Assembly: GCA_026197075.1 (NCBI GenBank)
Contig: JAPHQV010000013.1
Location: 118,149-182,148, forward strand
Reading direction: 5' to 3'
Length of the DNA stretch: 64,000 bases
Source of the DNA: Gammaproteobacteria bacterium
Lineage (GTDB): Bacteria; Pseudomonadota; Gammaproteobacteria; DSM-19610
Part shown: piece by piece, positions 49,523 through 61,114 of the stretch
How positions within the stretch are numbered: position 1 is the stretch's first letter
Layout: each line of letters opens with the position of its first letter
Position numbers and translations under genes: made by a program
The notes under the pieces: model-generated
Told to the model about the DNA's origin: nothing
The model's input: only the letters and a program-made list of their open reading frames with translations
Database searches by the model: none

Positions 49523-51250
49523 ATGAGTCATCGCATCGTGCGCCGTACCGTCGACCCGGAGGCGGCAGGACGTTTCCCCGACCTGCATCCGGTGCTGGGA
49601 CGCATCTATGCCGCGCGCCAGGTCACCACGCCGATGGAGCTGGAAACCGGCCTGCAGGGCCTGCACCCACCGGAACTGCTGGGAGGTCTGCCCGCGGCCC
49701 TGGATCTGCTGGAGGCGGCACTGCGGGAGCAGTGGAACATCCTGGTCATCGGCGACTTCGATGCCGATGGCGCCACCAGCACAGCCCTGTGCATGCGTGG
49801 CCTGCGCCTGCTCGGCGCGAACCACCTCGACTACCTGGTACCCAACCGCTTCGAGTATGGCTATGGCCTGACGCCGGAGATCGTGGCGGTGGCGGCCGAA
49901 CGCAAGCCGGACCTGATCCTCACCGTGGACAATGGCGTATCCAGTATCGAGGGTGTGGCGGCAGCGAAGGCGCTGGGCATCCGCGTGCTGGTGACGGATC
50001 ACCATTTACCCGGTGCGCAATTGCCTGCCGCCGATGCCCTGGTCAATCCCAACCTGCCGGGTGATCTCTTTCCCAGCAAGTCTCTCGCGGGTGTGGGTGT
50101 CGCCTTTTACCTGCTGCTGGCGCTGCGTGCCCGGCTGCGGGAACAGGACTGGTTCACCCGCCAGCAACTGACGGAACCCAACCTGGCACAACTGCTGGAC
50201 CTGGTGGCCCTGGGTACGGTGGCCGACGTGGTGCCCCTGGATCGCAACAACCGCATCCTGGTGCAGCAGGGCCTGGCACGCATCCGTGCCGGCCACTGCG
50301 TGCCCGGAATCCGTGCCCTGATCGAGGTGGGCGGGCGCAACCCGGCTCGGCTGGTGGCCGCTGACCTGGGCTTCGTGGTGGGCCCGCGCCTCAATGCCGC
50401 CGGACGCCTGGTGGACATGGCCCATGGCATCGAATGCCTGTTGACCGACGACCCCGCCGAGGCACTGCGCATGGCCCGGGAACTGGACGATCTCAATCGT
50501 GAGCGGCGCGAGATCGAGGCGGACATGCAGGCCCAGGCGCAGGCCACCCTGGAACGACTCAGCCTCGACGAAGACCGGCTGCCCATGGGCCTGTGCCTGT
50601 ATGACCCCGAATGGCACCAGGGCGTAATCGGCATCCTCGCTTCACGCATCAAGGACCAGGTGCATCGCCCGGTGATCGTGTTCGCGGCGGCGGGCGAGGG
50701 CGACATCAAGGGCTCGGCCCGCTCGGTGCCCGGGGTGCATATCCGTGATGTGCTGGATGCCGTGGCTGCTCGCCATCCCGGCATGATCCGCAAATTCGGC
50801 GGTCATGCCATGGCCGCCGGCCTGTCCCTGCCGCAAAAGCACTTCCAGGATTTCCAGGCCGCCTTCGCAGCCGAGACGGCACGTCACCTGAGTGAAGACG
50901 ATCTGCATGGGGTGCTGCACAGTGATGGTGAACTGGGCGTGGCGGACCTGGATCTCGAACTGGCGGAAATCCTGCGCAACGCCGGGCCCTGGGGACAAGG
51001 CTTTCCCGAACCGCTGTTCGATGGCCGCTTCGAAGTGCTGGAGCAGCGCATCGTCGGCGAACGCCATCTCAAGCTGCGGGTACGGCCGGAAGGGGGGCAG
51101 CCCCTGGAGGCCATTGCCTTCTTCCAGTCCGAACATGCCGACCTCGGCCGTGGCGAACGGGTACGCCTGGCCTATCGGCTGGATGTGAATGAATTTCGCG
51201 GGGTGCGCTCCACCCAGTTACGGGTGGAGTTCGTGGAACGCGGCGGTTAG
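49523..51250 (+). CDS. recJ: Single-stranded-DNA-specific exonuclease RecJ
   Basis: 5'-3' exonuclease used in recombination and mismatch repair. It has 575 residues (E. coli 577). The DHH phosphoesterase motifs are GDFDADGATSTALCMRGL, LTVDNGVSS and VTDHHLPG, and the DHHA1 motif GGHAMAAGLSL lies in the second half. The ATG at 49523 gives MSHRIVRRTVDPEAAG, close to family starts. A longer frame runs back into the REP pair and is rejected. Confidence 0.97.
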   Translation: MSHRIVRRTVDPEAAGRFPDLHPVLGRIYAARQVTTPMELETGLQGLHPPELLGGLPAALDLLEAALREQWNILVIGDFDADGATSTALCMRGLRLLGANHLDYLVPNRFEYGYGLTPEIVAVAAERKPDLILTVDNGVSSIEGVAAAKALGIRVLVTDHHLPGAQLPAADALVNPNLPGDLFPSKSLAGVGVAFYLLLALRARLREQDWFTRQQLTEPNLAQLLDLVALGTVADVVPLDRNNRILVQQGLARIRAGHCVPGIRALIEVGGRNPARLVAADLGFVVGPRLNAAGRLVDMAHGIECLLTDDPAEALRMARELDDLNRERREIEADMQAQAQATLERLSLDEDRLPMGLCLYDPEWHQGVIGILASRIKDQVHRPVIVFAAAGEGDIKGSARSVPGVHIRDVLDAVAARHPGMIRKFGGHAMAAGLSLPQKHFQDFQAAFAAETARHLSEDDLHGVLHSDGELGVADLDLELAEILRNAGPWGQGFPEPLFDGRFEVLEQRIVGERHLKLRVRPEGGQPLEAIAFFQSEHADLGRGERVRLAYRLDVNEFRGVRSTQLRVEFVERGG

Positions 51251-51789
51251 ACGCGACGACGCGCCAGGCCGAACAGGGCCAGCAAGCCTGAACCGAGCAG
51301 CCACAGGGCGGCGGGTACCGGTACTTCCTGAGTGGCAGGAACGGCAGGAATGGTGGAAAAATGATGGACCGGCTTGACCAGAATGACCAGGTCGAAGTAA
51401 TCCCGTGCTCCGCCGCCCGTGACATTTTCCCAGGTCGACAGGTGGCTGCCGTTGCGTTCCCAATCGGTAACCCGCCAGTCCAGCAAGCTGAATCGGGCAT
51501 GAGGTTTTTCAGGGAACAGGATTGCCGTCTTGGGCACGGACCGGGCAATCAGGGTCATGCTCGGCATTTCCGCGTTGCTGTTCGACGTAAAGAGTGAAAA
51601 GGACCCGATGTTGCTGGTTGTGGTCCAGCGCGAGTGGGAATCCGGGCCGAACCAGATGTCACCCAGGTCGGCGGAATCCGCCAGCAGTGCATCCGGTGTG
51701 GCGGGGTATACGGGGCTTGCCTGCACACCCATGGACAACAAAACTGCAATGGAAAAAACGCTATATTTTACAACCCGTAATAGTACCAT
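51247..51789 (-). CDS. Exported protein with PEP-CTERM/VPxPA sorting signal
   Basis: A 180-residue protein with a signal peptide (VVKYSVFSIAVLLSMGVQAS) and a C-terminal tripartite sorting signal: VPVPAALWLLGSG, a hydrophobic helix and ARRR. That signal is the substrate mark of exosortase/archaeosortase systems linked to exopolysaccharide export. The middle (residues about 25-150) has no recognised domain. The ATG at 51789 is chosen, with GGAG about 10 bases upstream. A TTG six codons earlier is possible. It overlaps the recJ stop tail-to-tail and reads out of the AT-rich gap. Confidence 0.85.
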   Translation of the reverse strand: MVLLRVVKYSVFSIAVLLSMGVQASPVYPATPDALLADSADLGDIWFGPDSHSRWTTTSNIGSFSLFTSNSNAEMPSMTLIARSVPKTAILFPEKPHARFSLLDWRVTDWERNGSHLSTWENVTGGGARDYFDLVILVKPVHHFSTIPAVPATQEVPVPAALWLLGSGLLALFGLARRRV

Positions 51790-52371
51790 TTTAATGTACT
51801 TCTCCAAAATTATACGCTGGCGAACCAGGCCACAGACGTGGTGCTTGGCTTCTCCATGTGTGGCATTCTAAGCAATAATCGCGCCATAAATAAATATCCA
51901 ACGCTTACAGAAGGTTACACTTTATCGTCCCTGGCCATGCCGGTCTTGGCTACACGAAATGTAAGAGTCTTCGACAAGTATCCGCTTATCCGTTGGCGAT
52001 ATGCTCCATCCTGGCGCTGATTCGTACGCTTAGGAAGGCCGTGGATGCATGTAAAACAGTTTTATTACAGTGGCGAATGGGATGATTTCGATTAAAAATT
52101 AATTGGTTAGAGTTTCATAATATACTGGATGGCTTGGCTGTGGCCTTCATGACTGAAGTGTTAAGATGCTCGACATCCTGGCTACCGGCTCGCCGCGTCC
52201 AGTTTGGGTGGCAAGGCGCCTCTCCTGAAATCCCATACCGGCACTGCCTAACAGGCCTCCTGTTAAGCGATTGAACTTGCGTGTAAAAGATTCTCCGTGG
52301 TGCTGGCGCAAGCATAGGTGCGCGCGTATGATGGCGGGCTTGTCCGAGGCCCCATGTCACAGAATCACACC
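51790..52371. other. 582-base gene-free, AT-rich gap
   Basis: The left two thirds (to about 52130) are far more AT-rich than the rest of the window. A short open frame at 51838-52020 shows no coding signature. TTAATT (52099-52104) and TATACT (52121-52126), 16 bases apart, and TATGAT at 52327-52332, 40 bases before prfB, are promoter candidates. No RNA gene or known mobile element was recognised. Confidence 0.5.
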
Positions 52372-53470
52372 ATGCTCGAAATCAATCCCGTCCAGAACCG
52401 CATCCATGACCTGCAGGAGCGCGCCGCGTCTCTTAGGGGGTATCTTTGACTTCGACACCAAGCAGGAACGCCTGATCGAAGTCTGTCGCGAGCTGGAAGA
52501 CCCGAACATCTGGAACGACCCCGAACGTGCCCAGGAACTGGGCCGCGAGCGGGCCCGCCTGGAGGAAGTAGTGGAGACCCTGAGCCGCATGGATGGCGGT
52601 CTGCGCGATGCCGCGGAACTGCTCGCCATGGCCGCCGAGGAGCAGGACGAGGATACCCTGCAATCCGTGGTCCATGATCTGGAACGCATGGAGCGCGAGG
52701 TGGAGGCGCTGGAATTCCACCGCATGTTCTCCGGTGAAATGGATGCCACCAATGCCTTCCTCGACATCCAGGCCGGTGCCGGTGGCACCGAGGCCCAGGA
52801 CTGGGCCGACATGCTCCTGCGCATGTACCTGCGCTGGGCGGAGCGGCGTGGCTTCAAGACCGAGATCATCGAGGCCTCCGAGGGCGAGGTGGCCGGTATC
52901 AAGAGTGCCACGGTGCGCATCGAGGGTTCCTATGCCTATGGCTGGCTGCGCACCGAGACCGGCGTGCACCGGCTGGTGCGTAAATCGCCTTTTGATTCGG
53001 GAAACCGTCGTCATACCTCCTTTGCCTCGGTGTTCATCAGTCCGGAAGTGGACGATGATTTCGAAATCGATATCAACCCGGCGGATCTCAAGGTCGATAC
53101 CTACCGCGCCAGCGGCGCCGGCGGCCAGCACGTCAACCGTACCGAGTCCGCCATCCGGATTACCCATGCGCCCAGCGGCATCGTGGTGGCATGTCAGAGT
53201 GACCGCTCCCAGCACAAGAATCGCGCCACCGCCATGAAGCAACTCAAGGCCAAGCTCTATGAAATGGAGATGCAGAAGCGCCGCGCCGAACAGCAGACCC
53301 TGGAGGACAGCAAGTCGGACGTCGGCTGGGGCAGCCAGATCCGCTCCTACGTGCTCGACCAGTCGCGCATCAAGGACCTGCGCACCGGCGTGGAGACGGG
53401 CAATACCCAGGCGGTGCTGGACGGCGACCTGGATCAATTCATCGAGGCCAGCTTGAAGAGCGGGCTGTAG
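52372..53470 (+). CDS. prfB: Peptide chain release factor 2, with programmed +1 frameshift
   Basis: Recognises UGA and UAA stop codons. The gene is 52372-52446 joined to 52448-53470, giving 365 residues, exactly the E. coli length. The zero frame ([20 protein letters not shown]) ends at an in-frame TGA (52447-52449). The second frame carries the SPF codon-recognition motif ([14 protein letters not shown]) and the catalytic GGQ in [12 protein letters not shown]. Its TAG stop at 53468-53470 lies in a REP-like repeat. lysS follows 43 bases later, as in many bacteria. Confidence 0.97.
52435..52450 (+). promoter_or_regulatory. RF2 programmed frameshift site
   Basis: AGGGGGTATCTTTGAC: an internal Shine-Dalgarno-like AGGGGG at 52435-52440, slippery CTT at 52444-52446 and stop TGA-C at 52447-52450. 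It is identical to the E. coli prfB autoregulatory site. Low RF2 favours the +1 shift. Confidence 0.97.
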
Positions 53471-53490
53471 GAGCGGGCTCTGCCCGCGAA
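53465..53490 (+). repeat. REP-like unit (copy 7)
   Basis: CTGTAGGAGCGGGCTCTGCC followed by CGCGAA, between prfB and lysS. The TAG of the core is the prfB stop codon. Confidence 0.85.
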
Positions 53491-53513
53491 TCGGACATCA
53501 GAAGATCACACGC

Positions 53514-55010
<1,497 letters not shown>

Positions 55011-55036
55011 AACATCCGCGGGAACGGGCTGGAAAC

Positions 55037-56584
55037 TCAGGCCGACAGGCGTACCCGGTTCTTGCCTTCCCGCTTGGCGAGATAACAGGCCTGGTCGGCG
55101 GCCTTGACCGCGTGCCAGCCATCCATGCTGTCCACCTCCATGGGTGCGATCCCGATACTCACCCCCACGCCGATCCGGGTGTCGGGATCGGCCTGGAGCC
55201 GGTATTCCTCGATGCGGCTACGCATCTCCTCGGCAATGTCGCGGGCCTGTTCCGGCCCGCAGTTGCGCAGCAGCACCGCGAACTCGTCACCGCCCAGGCG
55301 GGCGAGGTGGTCGCCCATGCGCATGCAGGATTCGAGGATGCGGCACAGATTGATCAGCAATTCATCTCCGAGGGCATGGCCGAAGCGGTCATTGATGGGC
55401 TTGAAATCATCCAGGTCGATGTAGACCAGGCAGTGGCCGACTTGGGTGCGGCGCGATTGTCCCAGCGCCCGCTCCAGTACCTGGCCGAAGCCATTGCGGT
55501 TCAGCACCCGGGTCAGCGGGTCGTGGGCGGCCTGCCAGGCCATACGGTCCGATTCCCGCTTCTGCCAGGTGACGTCACGGAAGATATAGGCCACCTGGGC
55601 CAGACTGCCGTCCGGGGCATGGATGGGGGCAATGATTTCCTCGATCAGCACCTGGCCGCCCGTGCGGTGACCCAGGCACAGGTAGCGGGTCAGGCGACTG
55701 ATCGTACCCTCGGCCTCTGCCAGGAACTCCGGCCTGTCAAGCTCGACGTCGGAATCCGCCTGGCGCAGGACATAGATTTTCTCGAGGGGCTGTCCCAGCG
55801 CCTGCGATTCCTTCCAACCGGTCAATTGCATGGCCACCGGGTTCATCGACAGGATGCAACCCCTGGCGTCGGTCTTGATCACCCCGTCGGTGATGTTCTG
55901 CAAGGTGAGACGCTCGAGTTCCTTTTCCTCGGACAGGGAGTTTTCCACGCTGAGGATGCGGCGACGCACGAAGATCATGGCCCCGAGGGTGAGCCCCAGT
56001 ACGATCAGGGTGACACCGCACAACAGCCAGAAGGCATTGCGTACATCCCGGTCGGTTTGTACCACCGCCTGGTGGGTTTCCGAGCGCACCAGGCCTACCA
56101 GTTCATCGAATACCGTGAGCAGGCGGTTTTCCAGCGGCAGGTCGTCCTGGATCAATCGTTCGATACCTGCTGACCGAAGATCGTGCAGCCTGGTCACGAT
56201 GTCCTCCTGCAGGGGCTGGGTGGTACGGATCATGCCCATGGCCCGCGTAAGTGCCTCCTGTTCCTGCGGAGTCAATCCCATGGCCAGGAGGCGATCGCGT
56301 AGCTCGATGAATTCCGTGGCCAGTTCGTTGAAACGCAGAAATTCCTGGTCGCGCAACCAGGGGTCATCCTTGAAGTACATGGCATACATGCGCAGGGAGC
56401 GTTCCCGGATCACCCGGCTCATCTCATGCAGCAGGTCCACCTTGGTGTTGTGGTGTTCATGAATAGTGGCCACCTTGTCGCGCAGGAGGGTCACATAGGA
56501 CAAGCTGACGAGTGCCAGCGCCAGGATCAGCAGGCTGATACTGACAGTGCCGGCCATGAGGGTTGTGTGAGTCTGGGTTTTCAT
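55037..56584 (-). CDS. Membrane PAS-GGDEF diguanylate cyclase
   Basis: A 515-residue sensor that should make cyclic di-GMP. A transmembrane helix near residues 8-32, a periplasmic helical domain of about 150 residues and a second helix near 187-210 are followed by a PAS domain (about 225-345). The C-terminal GGDEF domain has an intact active site (RLGGDEFAVLL). An inhibitory I-site RxxD (RMGD) stands five residues before GGDEF, so product inhibition is expected. No EAL domain is present. The ATG at 56584 is preferred over a 22-residue extension. Confidence 0.93.
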   Translation of the reverse strand: MKTQTHTTLMAGTVSISLLILALALVSLSYVTLLRDKVATIHEHHNTKVDLLHEMSRVIRERSLRMYAMYFKDDPWLRDQEFLRFNELATEFIELRDRLLAMGLTPQEQEALTRAMGMIRTTQPLQEDIVTRLHDLRSAGIERLIQDDLPLENRLLTVFDELVGLVRSETHQAVVQTDRDVRNAFWLLCGVTLIVLGLTLGAMIFVRRRILSVENSLSEEKELERLTLQNITDGVIKTDARGCILSMNPVAMQLTGWKESQALGQPLEKIYVLRQADSDVELDRPEFLAEAEGTISRLTRYLCLGHRTGGQVLIEEIIAPIHAPDGSLAQVAYIFRDVTWQKRESDRMAWQAAHDPLTRVLNRNGFGQVLERALGQSRRTQVGHCLVYIDLDDFKPINDRFGHALGDELLINLCRILESCMRMGDHLARLGGDEFAVLLRNCGPEQARDIAEEMRSRIEEYRLQADPDTRIGVGVSIGIAPMEVDSMDGWHAVKAADQACYLAKREGKNRVRLSA

Positions 56585-56704
56585 CGGCCAGGACTGCGGG
56601 AGAGGGGAACCATACTGCGGGTGACTGCCATGGTTCGATTGTATGCCCAAGGGGCCGACATAAACAGCCCCTGCTAAAGATATGGGTATTGGGTTGCGGC
56701 TGCC

Positions 56705-57763
56705 TCAGGCGCTTTCCGCCACCGGGAAGGGATAGGGCAGGGATTGGTATTCCAGGGCGGGGCCATCCTTGTCGCCGAGGCGGACATCACCCTGCTCGGC
56801 ACTGGCGATCTGCACCACCGCAAGCAGTGCATAACCACCATCGGGATGGGGTTCGGAATCCACTACCTTGCCGACACTCTGCTCGTCGCCCTGGGCATCG
56901 AAAAGGTCCAGGCCGGCCCGGGGCGGCTCATCCGCGCGAACAAGGGCCAGATACATGCGGCGTTTCAGCTTGCCAAGGTACTGCATGCGCGCCACCACTT
57001 CCTGGCCGGGGTAGCAGCCTTTTTTGAAGCTGACGCCATCCACCAGTTGCAGGTTGACCATTTGCGGCACAAAGGCCTCGACGGTTTCCGGCAGGATGGT
57101 GGGCAGGCCGGCCTGGATTTCCAGCAGGTTCCAGGCGCCGGCCCCCACGGGGGCACAGTCCACGTTGAGGGCGTTCCAGGTTTTGCAGGCAGCATCGAAG
57201 CCGGCATACAGCTGGAAACGGGGGTGGATACCCGGCACCCTGATGATGAGCTGGTGGTCATTCTGGATCACGCCGTCGATTTCGCCGGGTGGCGTGAGGC
57301 CGGTCGCACGGGCCAGTTCATCTTCCGCTCCGGGTCCCGACAGGCCGATGGAAATAAATGTGTCGACGGTGTCTTCGATGGTCACCCGCGAGCGCAGGAC
57401 GAACATACGCAGGCGCTTGACCGTGGCTTCCACCATGCTGGAGGGCATGTGCAGGTAGAAACTGTCACCATGATGGAAGACACGGAAATTGGCGAGCATG
57501 CGCCCCTTGGGGGAGCAATAGGCGTTCAGAAGACTGTGCCCCTTGTCGATGCGGCGCAGGTCATTGCTGAACTGTCCCTGGAGGAAGTCCCGGGCATCCT
57601 CGCCATGGACGGCCACCAGGCTGTAATGAGACAGGTCGGCAAATACGTTGCCGGTGAGCGCCACTTTGTATTCCCGCTCCGGATTGCCGAAGCTGAGCAC
57701 CCTGCCGTCATCACCCAGTTCGGCGCCGGCACTGGTGAGAAATCCCTTCCATTCTGCTTTCAT
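56705..57763 (-). CDS. ygfZ: Folate-binding Fe-S protein YgfZ
   Basis: GcvT-like tetrahydrofolate-dependent protein that helps maintain Fe-S enzymes. It has 352 residues (E. coli 326). The family signature KGCYPGQEVVARMQYLG carries the functional Cys. The ATG at 57763 is favoured over a 24-residue extension. It is divergent from sdhCDAB. In E. coli ygfZ lies beside sdhE-ygfX, and here the Fe-S succinate dehydrogenase operon is inserted into that partnership. Confidence 0.95.
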   Translation of the reverse strand: MKAEWKGFLTSAGAELGDDGRVLSFGNPEREYKVALTGNVFADLSHYSLVAVHGEDARDFLQGQFSNDLRRIDKGHSLLNAYCSPKGRMLANFRVFHHGDSFYLHMPSSMVEATVKRLRMFVLRSRVTIEDTVDTFISIGLSGPGAEDELARATGLTPPGEIDGVIQNDHQLIIRVPGIHPRFQLYAGFDAACKTWNALNVDCAPVGAGAWNLLEIQAGLPTILPETVEAFVPQMVNLQLVDGVSFKKGCYPGQEVVARMQYLGKLKRRMYLALVRADEPPRAGLDLFDAQGDEQSVGKVVDSEPHPDGGYALLAVVQIASAEQGDVRLGDKDGPALEYQSLPYPFPVAESA

Positions 57764-57817
57764 GATGCACTGCTCCCGGATGCTTGGGTTTGAATTCCGC
57801 CCGTTGGAATGGGCCGC

Positions 57818-57846
57818 TGGAGTTCGTTGGGCCACAATGGTATAAA
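57818..57846 (+). promoter_or_regulatory. Candidate sdh operon promoter with extended -10
   Basis: TGGTATAAAA: TG at 57838-57839 and TATAAA at 57841-57846, the same extended -10 as at rpsB. A weak -35 (TGGAGT, 57818-57823) lies 17 bases upstream. It starts the sdhC transcript about 25 bases before its ATG. Confidence 0.5.
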
Positions 57847-57876
57847 ACTACCACATTTGCGCGACTTCATGGAGCC

Positions 57877-58260
57877 ATGGCCAGGCCACATTCCCCACCC
57901 AGGTACCTCGACCTGCTGCGCATCAAGATGCCGGTGGGAGCGGTGCTCTCCATTGCCCACCGCATTTCCGGCGTTTTGCTGTTCCTCACCCTGCCGCTCA
58001 TGGTCTACCTGCTGGGTCTTTCCCTGCAAGGACCCGCAGGCTATGCGCGCAGCCTCGACTGGCTCGGGAGCCTGCCGGTGCAGTTGCTGTCGATCCTGCT
58101 CGCCTGGTCTCTATTCCACCATCTGTTGGCGGGTATTCGTCATCTTCTGTTGGATATCCACGTCGGAATAGAGAAACCCCAGGCACGCCGTTCCGCCTGG
58201 CTGGTGAATCTTGCCGCCCTGGCCCTGCTGGCCTGGGTTCTGCTGGGACGCCTGACATGA
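57877..58260 (+). CDS. sdhC: Succinate dehydrogenase cytochrome b556 subunit
   Basis: Membrane anchor of complex II. The 127 residues hold three hydrophobic helices and the motif SIAHRISGVLLF, with the conserved Ser and Arg near the quinone site. The heme-ligand His is in LFHHLLAGIRHLLLD. The ATG at 57877 lies just after a GGAG. Upstream in-frame codons lack family character. It overlaps sdhD by 4 bases. Confidence 0.95.
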   Translation: MARPHSPPRYLDLLRIKMPVGAVLSIAHRISGVLLFLTLPLMVYLLGLSLQGPAGYARSLDWLGSLPVQLLSILLAWSLFHHLLAGIRHLLLDIHVGIEKPQARRSAWLVNLAALALLAWVLLGRLT

Positions 58261-58598
58261 GCCGCGGGGCGCAAGGATTGCGAGCCTGGCTGATCCAGCG
58301 CGTCACGGCCGTCTACCTGGGTCTGTTCACCCTCTATCTCTTGTTGTTTTTCCTGGTTTCACCACCGGCCACCTACCCGCAGTGGAGCGCCTGGGCCGGA
58401 AGCCCACTGGTGGCCATCGGCCTGGCCTTGTATGTCATCGCCGTGCTGCTGCATGCCTGGGTGGGAATGCGTGACGTGTTGATCGATTATGTTCACCCGA
58501 TCGGGATACGGCTGACACTGCTCGGCATCATGGCGTTTGGCCTGCTGGGTTGCGGCCTGTGGGCCTTGCGCTCCCTGCTGCTGAACTCCGCTCTGTGA
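58257..58598 (+). CDS. sdhD: Succinate dehydrogenase membrane anchor subunit
   Basis: Second hydrophobic subunit of complex II. It has 113 residues with three predicted helices. The His in LLHAWVGMRDVLIDYVHP is the second heme ligand region, followed by the Asp-Tyr of the quinone pocket. Its ATG overlaps the sdhC stop and sdhA follows after 33 bases. Confidence 0.95.
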   Translation: MSRGAQGLRAWLIQRVTAVYLGLFTLYLLLFFLVSPPATYPQWSAWAGSPLVAIGLALYVIAVLLHAWVGMRDVLIDYVHPIGIRLTLLGIMAFGLLGCGLWALRSLLLNSAL

Positions 58599-58631
58599 CC
58601 ATTGCCGGTCGGAACCACTAAAAGGATGCCC

Positions 58632-60395
58632 ATGGATCTGCCACATCGTCGCTTTGATGCCCTGATCATCGGTGCCGGGGGCGGCGGGTTGCGCGCCGCC
58701 CTGCAGCTGTCCCAGGCCGAGGCGCGGGTGGCGGTGGTCTCCAAGGTGTTTCCCACCCGTTCCCACACGGTGGCGGCCCAGGGCGGGGTGAACGCGGCAC
58801 TGGCCAATGTCCTGCCCGACAACTGGCACTGGCATATGTTCGATACCGTCAAGGGCAGCGACTACCTCGGCGACCAGGATGCCATCGAGTACATGTGTCG
58901 GGCCGCCCCCCATGTGGTCTACGAACTGGAACATTTCGGGGTGCCGTTCTCGCGCCTGGACGACGGCAATATCTACCAGCGCGCCTTCGGCGGCCAGAGC
59001 CGCAATTTCGGTGGCGAGCAGGCGGCGCGCACCTGCGCGGCGGCGGACCGTACCGGCCATGCCATCCTGCATTCCCTGTACCAGCAGAACATCCGCGCCA
59101 AGACCCATTTCTTCGACGAGTACTTCGCCATCGATCTGCTGCACGATGAGCAGGGCTATTTCCTTGGCGCCCTGGTGCTGGAGATCGCCACCGGCAAGCC
59201 GCTCATCATCGAGGCCAAGACCACCCTGCTGGCCACCGGCGGTGCCGGCCAGCTGTTCCGCACCAACACCAACGCCCTGATCAACACCGGCGACGGCATG
59301 GCCATGGCGCTGCGCGCCGGCATCCCGCTGCAGGACATGGAATTCTTCCAGTTCCATCCCACCGGCATCGCCGGCAAGGGCATGCTCATCACCGAGGGCG
59401 CGCGCGGCGAGGGCGGTTACCTGCTCAACGGCGAGGGCGAGCGCTTCATGGAACGCTACGCGCCCAATGCCAAGGATCTGGCCAGCCGCGACGTGGTCAG
59501 TCGTGCCATCGCCACCGAGGTGCGCGAAGGCCGCGGCTGCGGCCGTAACAAGGACCATGTGTTGCTCAAGCTCGATCACCTGGGCACGGACATCGTCGCC
59601 AAGCGCCTGCCCGGCATCCGCGAGACGGTCAAGACCTTCCTCAACCTGGATCCGGCGGAAAGCCCCATTCCCGTGTATCCCACGGCCCACTACACCATGG
59701 GCGGCATCCCCACCGACCGCTACGGCCGGGTGGTGGTGCCGGAGATGCAGGGGGCCGAGGAACCCGTGCCGGGACTGTACGCCGCAGGGGAATGCGCCTG
59801 TGTCTCGGTGCATGGCGCCAACCGCCTGGGCGGCAATTCCCTGCTGGACATCCTGGTGTTCGGCCGCGCCGCCGCCAATCACATCATCGAACACCTGCGT
59901 GAAACCCGTTACCATCGCCCCCTGCCGGAGAGCGCCACCGATCAGGCATTGGCGCGTCTGGCGCGCTGGGAGCAGAAAGGGGAGGGCGAGTCGGTGGACG
60001 AGCTGCGCAAGGCCCTGACCCGGATCATGGAGGATCACTGTGGCGTGTTTCGCAACGAGGAAGTGATGCGCGCCGGCCAGGAAAAGCTCGTGGCCCTGCA
60101 GGAGCGTCTGCAACGGGCGCGCATCAAGGATCACAGCCAGGTGTTCAATACCGCACGCATCGAGGCCCTGGAACTGGAGAACCTCATGGATATCGCCCTG
60201 GCCACGGTGAGTTCCGCCCTGGCGCGCCAGGAGAGCCGCGGTGCCCATTCGCGCATCGACTATCCGGAACGGGATGATACCCACTGGCTGCGCCACAGCC
60301 TGTACTACAAGGAAGCCATGCGCATGGACTACAAGCCGGTGCGCATCAAGCCCATGACCGTGGATTCCTTCCCACCCAAGGCCCGCACCTACTGA
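58632..60395 (+). CDS. sdhA: Succinate dehydrogenase flavoprotein subunit
   Basis: Catalytic subunit that oxidises succinate and passes electrons to covalently bound FAD. It has 587 residues (E. coli 588). The FAD loop is [15 protein letters not shown], the flavin-linked His is in [15 protein letters not shown], and active-site blocks include FHPTGIAG and [13 protein letters not shown]. The ATG at 58632 is six bases after an AAAGG site. The ATG at 58626 and a TTG at 58602 are weaker starts. Confidence 0.97.
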   Translation: MDLPHRRFDALIIGAGGGGLRAALQLSQAEARVAVVSKVFPTRSHTVAAQGGVNAALANVLPDNWHWHMFDTVKGSDYLGDQDAIEYMCRAAPHVVYELEHFGVPFSRLDDGNIYQRAFGGQSRNFGGEQAARTCAAADRTGHAILHSLYQQNIRAKTHFFDEYFAIDLLHDEQGYFLGALVLEIATGKPLIIEAKTTLLATGGAGQLFRTNTNALINTGDGMAMALRAGIPLQDMEFFQFHPTGIAGKGMLITEGARGEGGYLLNGEGERFMERYAPNAKDLASRDVVSRAIATEVREGRGCGRNKDHVLLKLDHLGTDIVAKRLPGIRETVKTFLNLDPAESPIPVYPTAHYTMGGIPTDRYGRVVVPEMQGAEEPVPGLYAAGECACVSVHGANRLGGNSLLDILVFGRAAANHIIEHLRETRYHRPLPESATDQALARLARWEQKGEGESVDELRKALTRIMEDHCGVFRNEEVMRAGQEKLVALQERLQRARIKDHSQVFNTARIEALELENLMDIALATVSSALARQESRGAHSRIDYPERDDTHWLRHSLYYKEAMRMDYKPVRIKPMTVDSFPPKARTY

Positions 60396-60412
60396 GCGGC
60401 GGAGGCGGCATT

Positions 60413-61114
60413 ATGCGATTCTCACTTTACCGGTATGACCCCGACCGGGACACCAAGCCCTACATGCAGGATTTCGACCTGCACGAGGAGCAACTCGAGC
60501 CGGGCATGATGCTGCTCGATGCCTTGCTGCTGCTCAAGGCCCAGGACGAGACCCTGAGCTTCCGCCGTTCCTGCCAGGAAGGGGTGTGTGGCTCCGACGG
60601 CATGAACATCAACGGACGCAACGGACTGGCCTGCATCACACCGCTGCATGAACTGAAACAGCCCATCGAACTGCGGCCGTTGCCGGGTATGCCGGTGATC
60701 CGCGACCTGGTGGTGGACCTCGAACCCTTCTATCGCCAGTACCGGGCGGTCAAACCCTACCTCATCAACGAGGACCCGGTGCCCGAGGTGGAGCGACGCC
60801 AGTCCCCCGAGGACCGTGACCAACTCGACGGACTCTACGAATGCATCCTGTGCGCCTGCTGTTCCACCTCCTGCCCCTCCTACTGGTGGAATCCTGACAA
60901 GTTCCTCGGGCCGGCCGCCCTGTTGCAGTCCTGGCGTTTCCTCGCCGATTCCCGCGACCAGGCCACGGAGGAACGGCTGGACAGCCTGCAGGATCCCTTC
61001 CGGCTGTTCCGCTGCCATACCATCATGAACTGTGTCGAGGTCTGCCCAAAGGGACTCAACCCCACCAAGGCCATCGGCAATATCCGCCAGCTCATGGTGA
61101 AACGATCACTGTGA
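60413..61114 (+). CDS. sdhB: Succinate dehydrogenase iron-sulfur subunit
   Basis: Electron-transfer subunit of complex II with three Fe-S clusters. It has 233 residues (E. coli 238). The 2Fe-2S cysteines are in RRSCQEGVCGSDGMNINGRN with a later Cys. The 4Fe-4S and 3Fe-4S cysteines are in CILCACCSTSCPSYWW and CHTIMNCVEVCPKGLNP. The stop overlaps the sdhE GTG by 4 bases. Confidence 0.97.
   Translation: MRFSLYRYDPDRDTKPYMQDFDLHEEQLEPGMMLLDALLLLKAQDETLSFRRSCQEGVCGSDGMNINGRNGLACITPLHELKQPIELRPLPGMPVIRDLVVDLEPFYRQYRAVKPYLINEDPVPEVERRQSPEDRDQLDGLYECILCACCSTSCPSYWWNPDKFLGPAALLQSWRFLADSRDQATEERLDSLQDPFRLFRCHTIMNCVEVCPKGLNPTKAIGNIRQLMVKRSL

Noticed and set aside
51838..52020. 60-codon open frame in the AT-rich gap
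   Set aside because: No ribosome-binding site, no homologous motif and no coding-type third-position bias.
58359..60296. 645-codon antisense frame in sdhA
   Set aside because: Same cause: long reverse frame in a GC-rich gene, low complexity, no domain.
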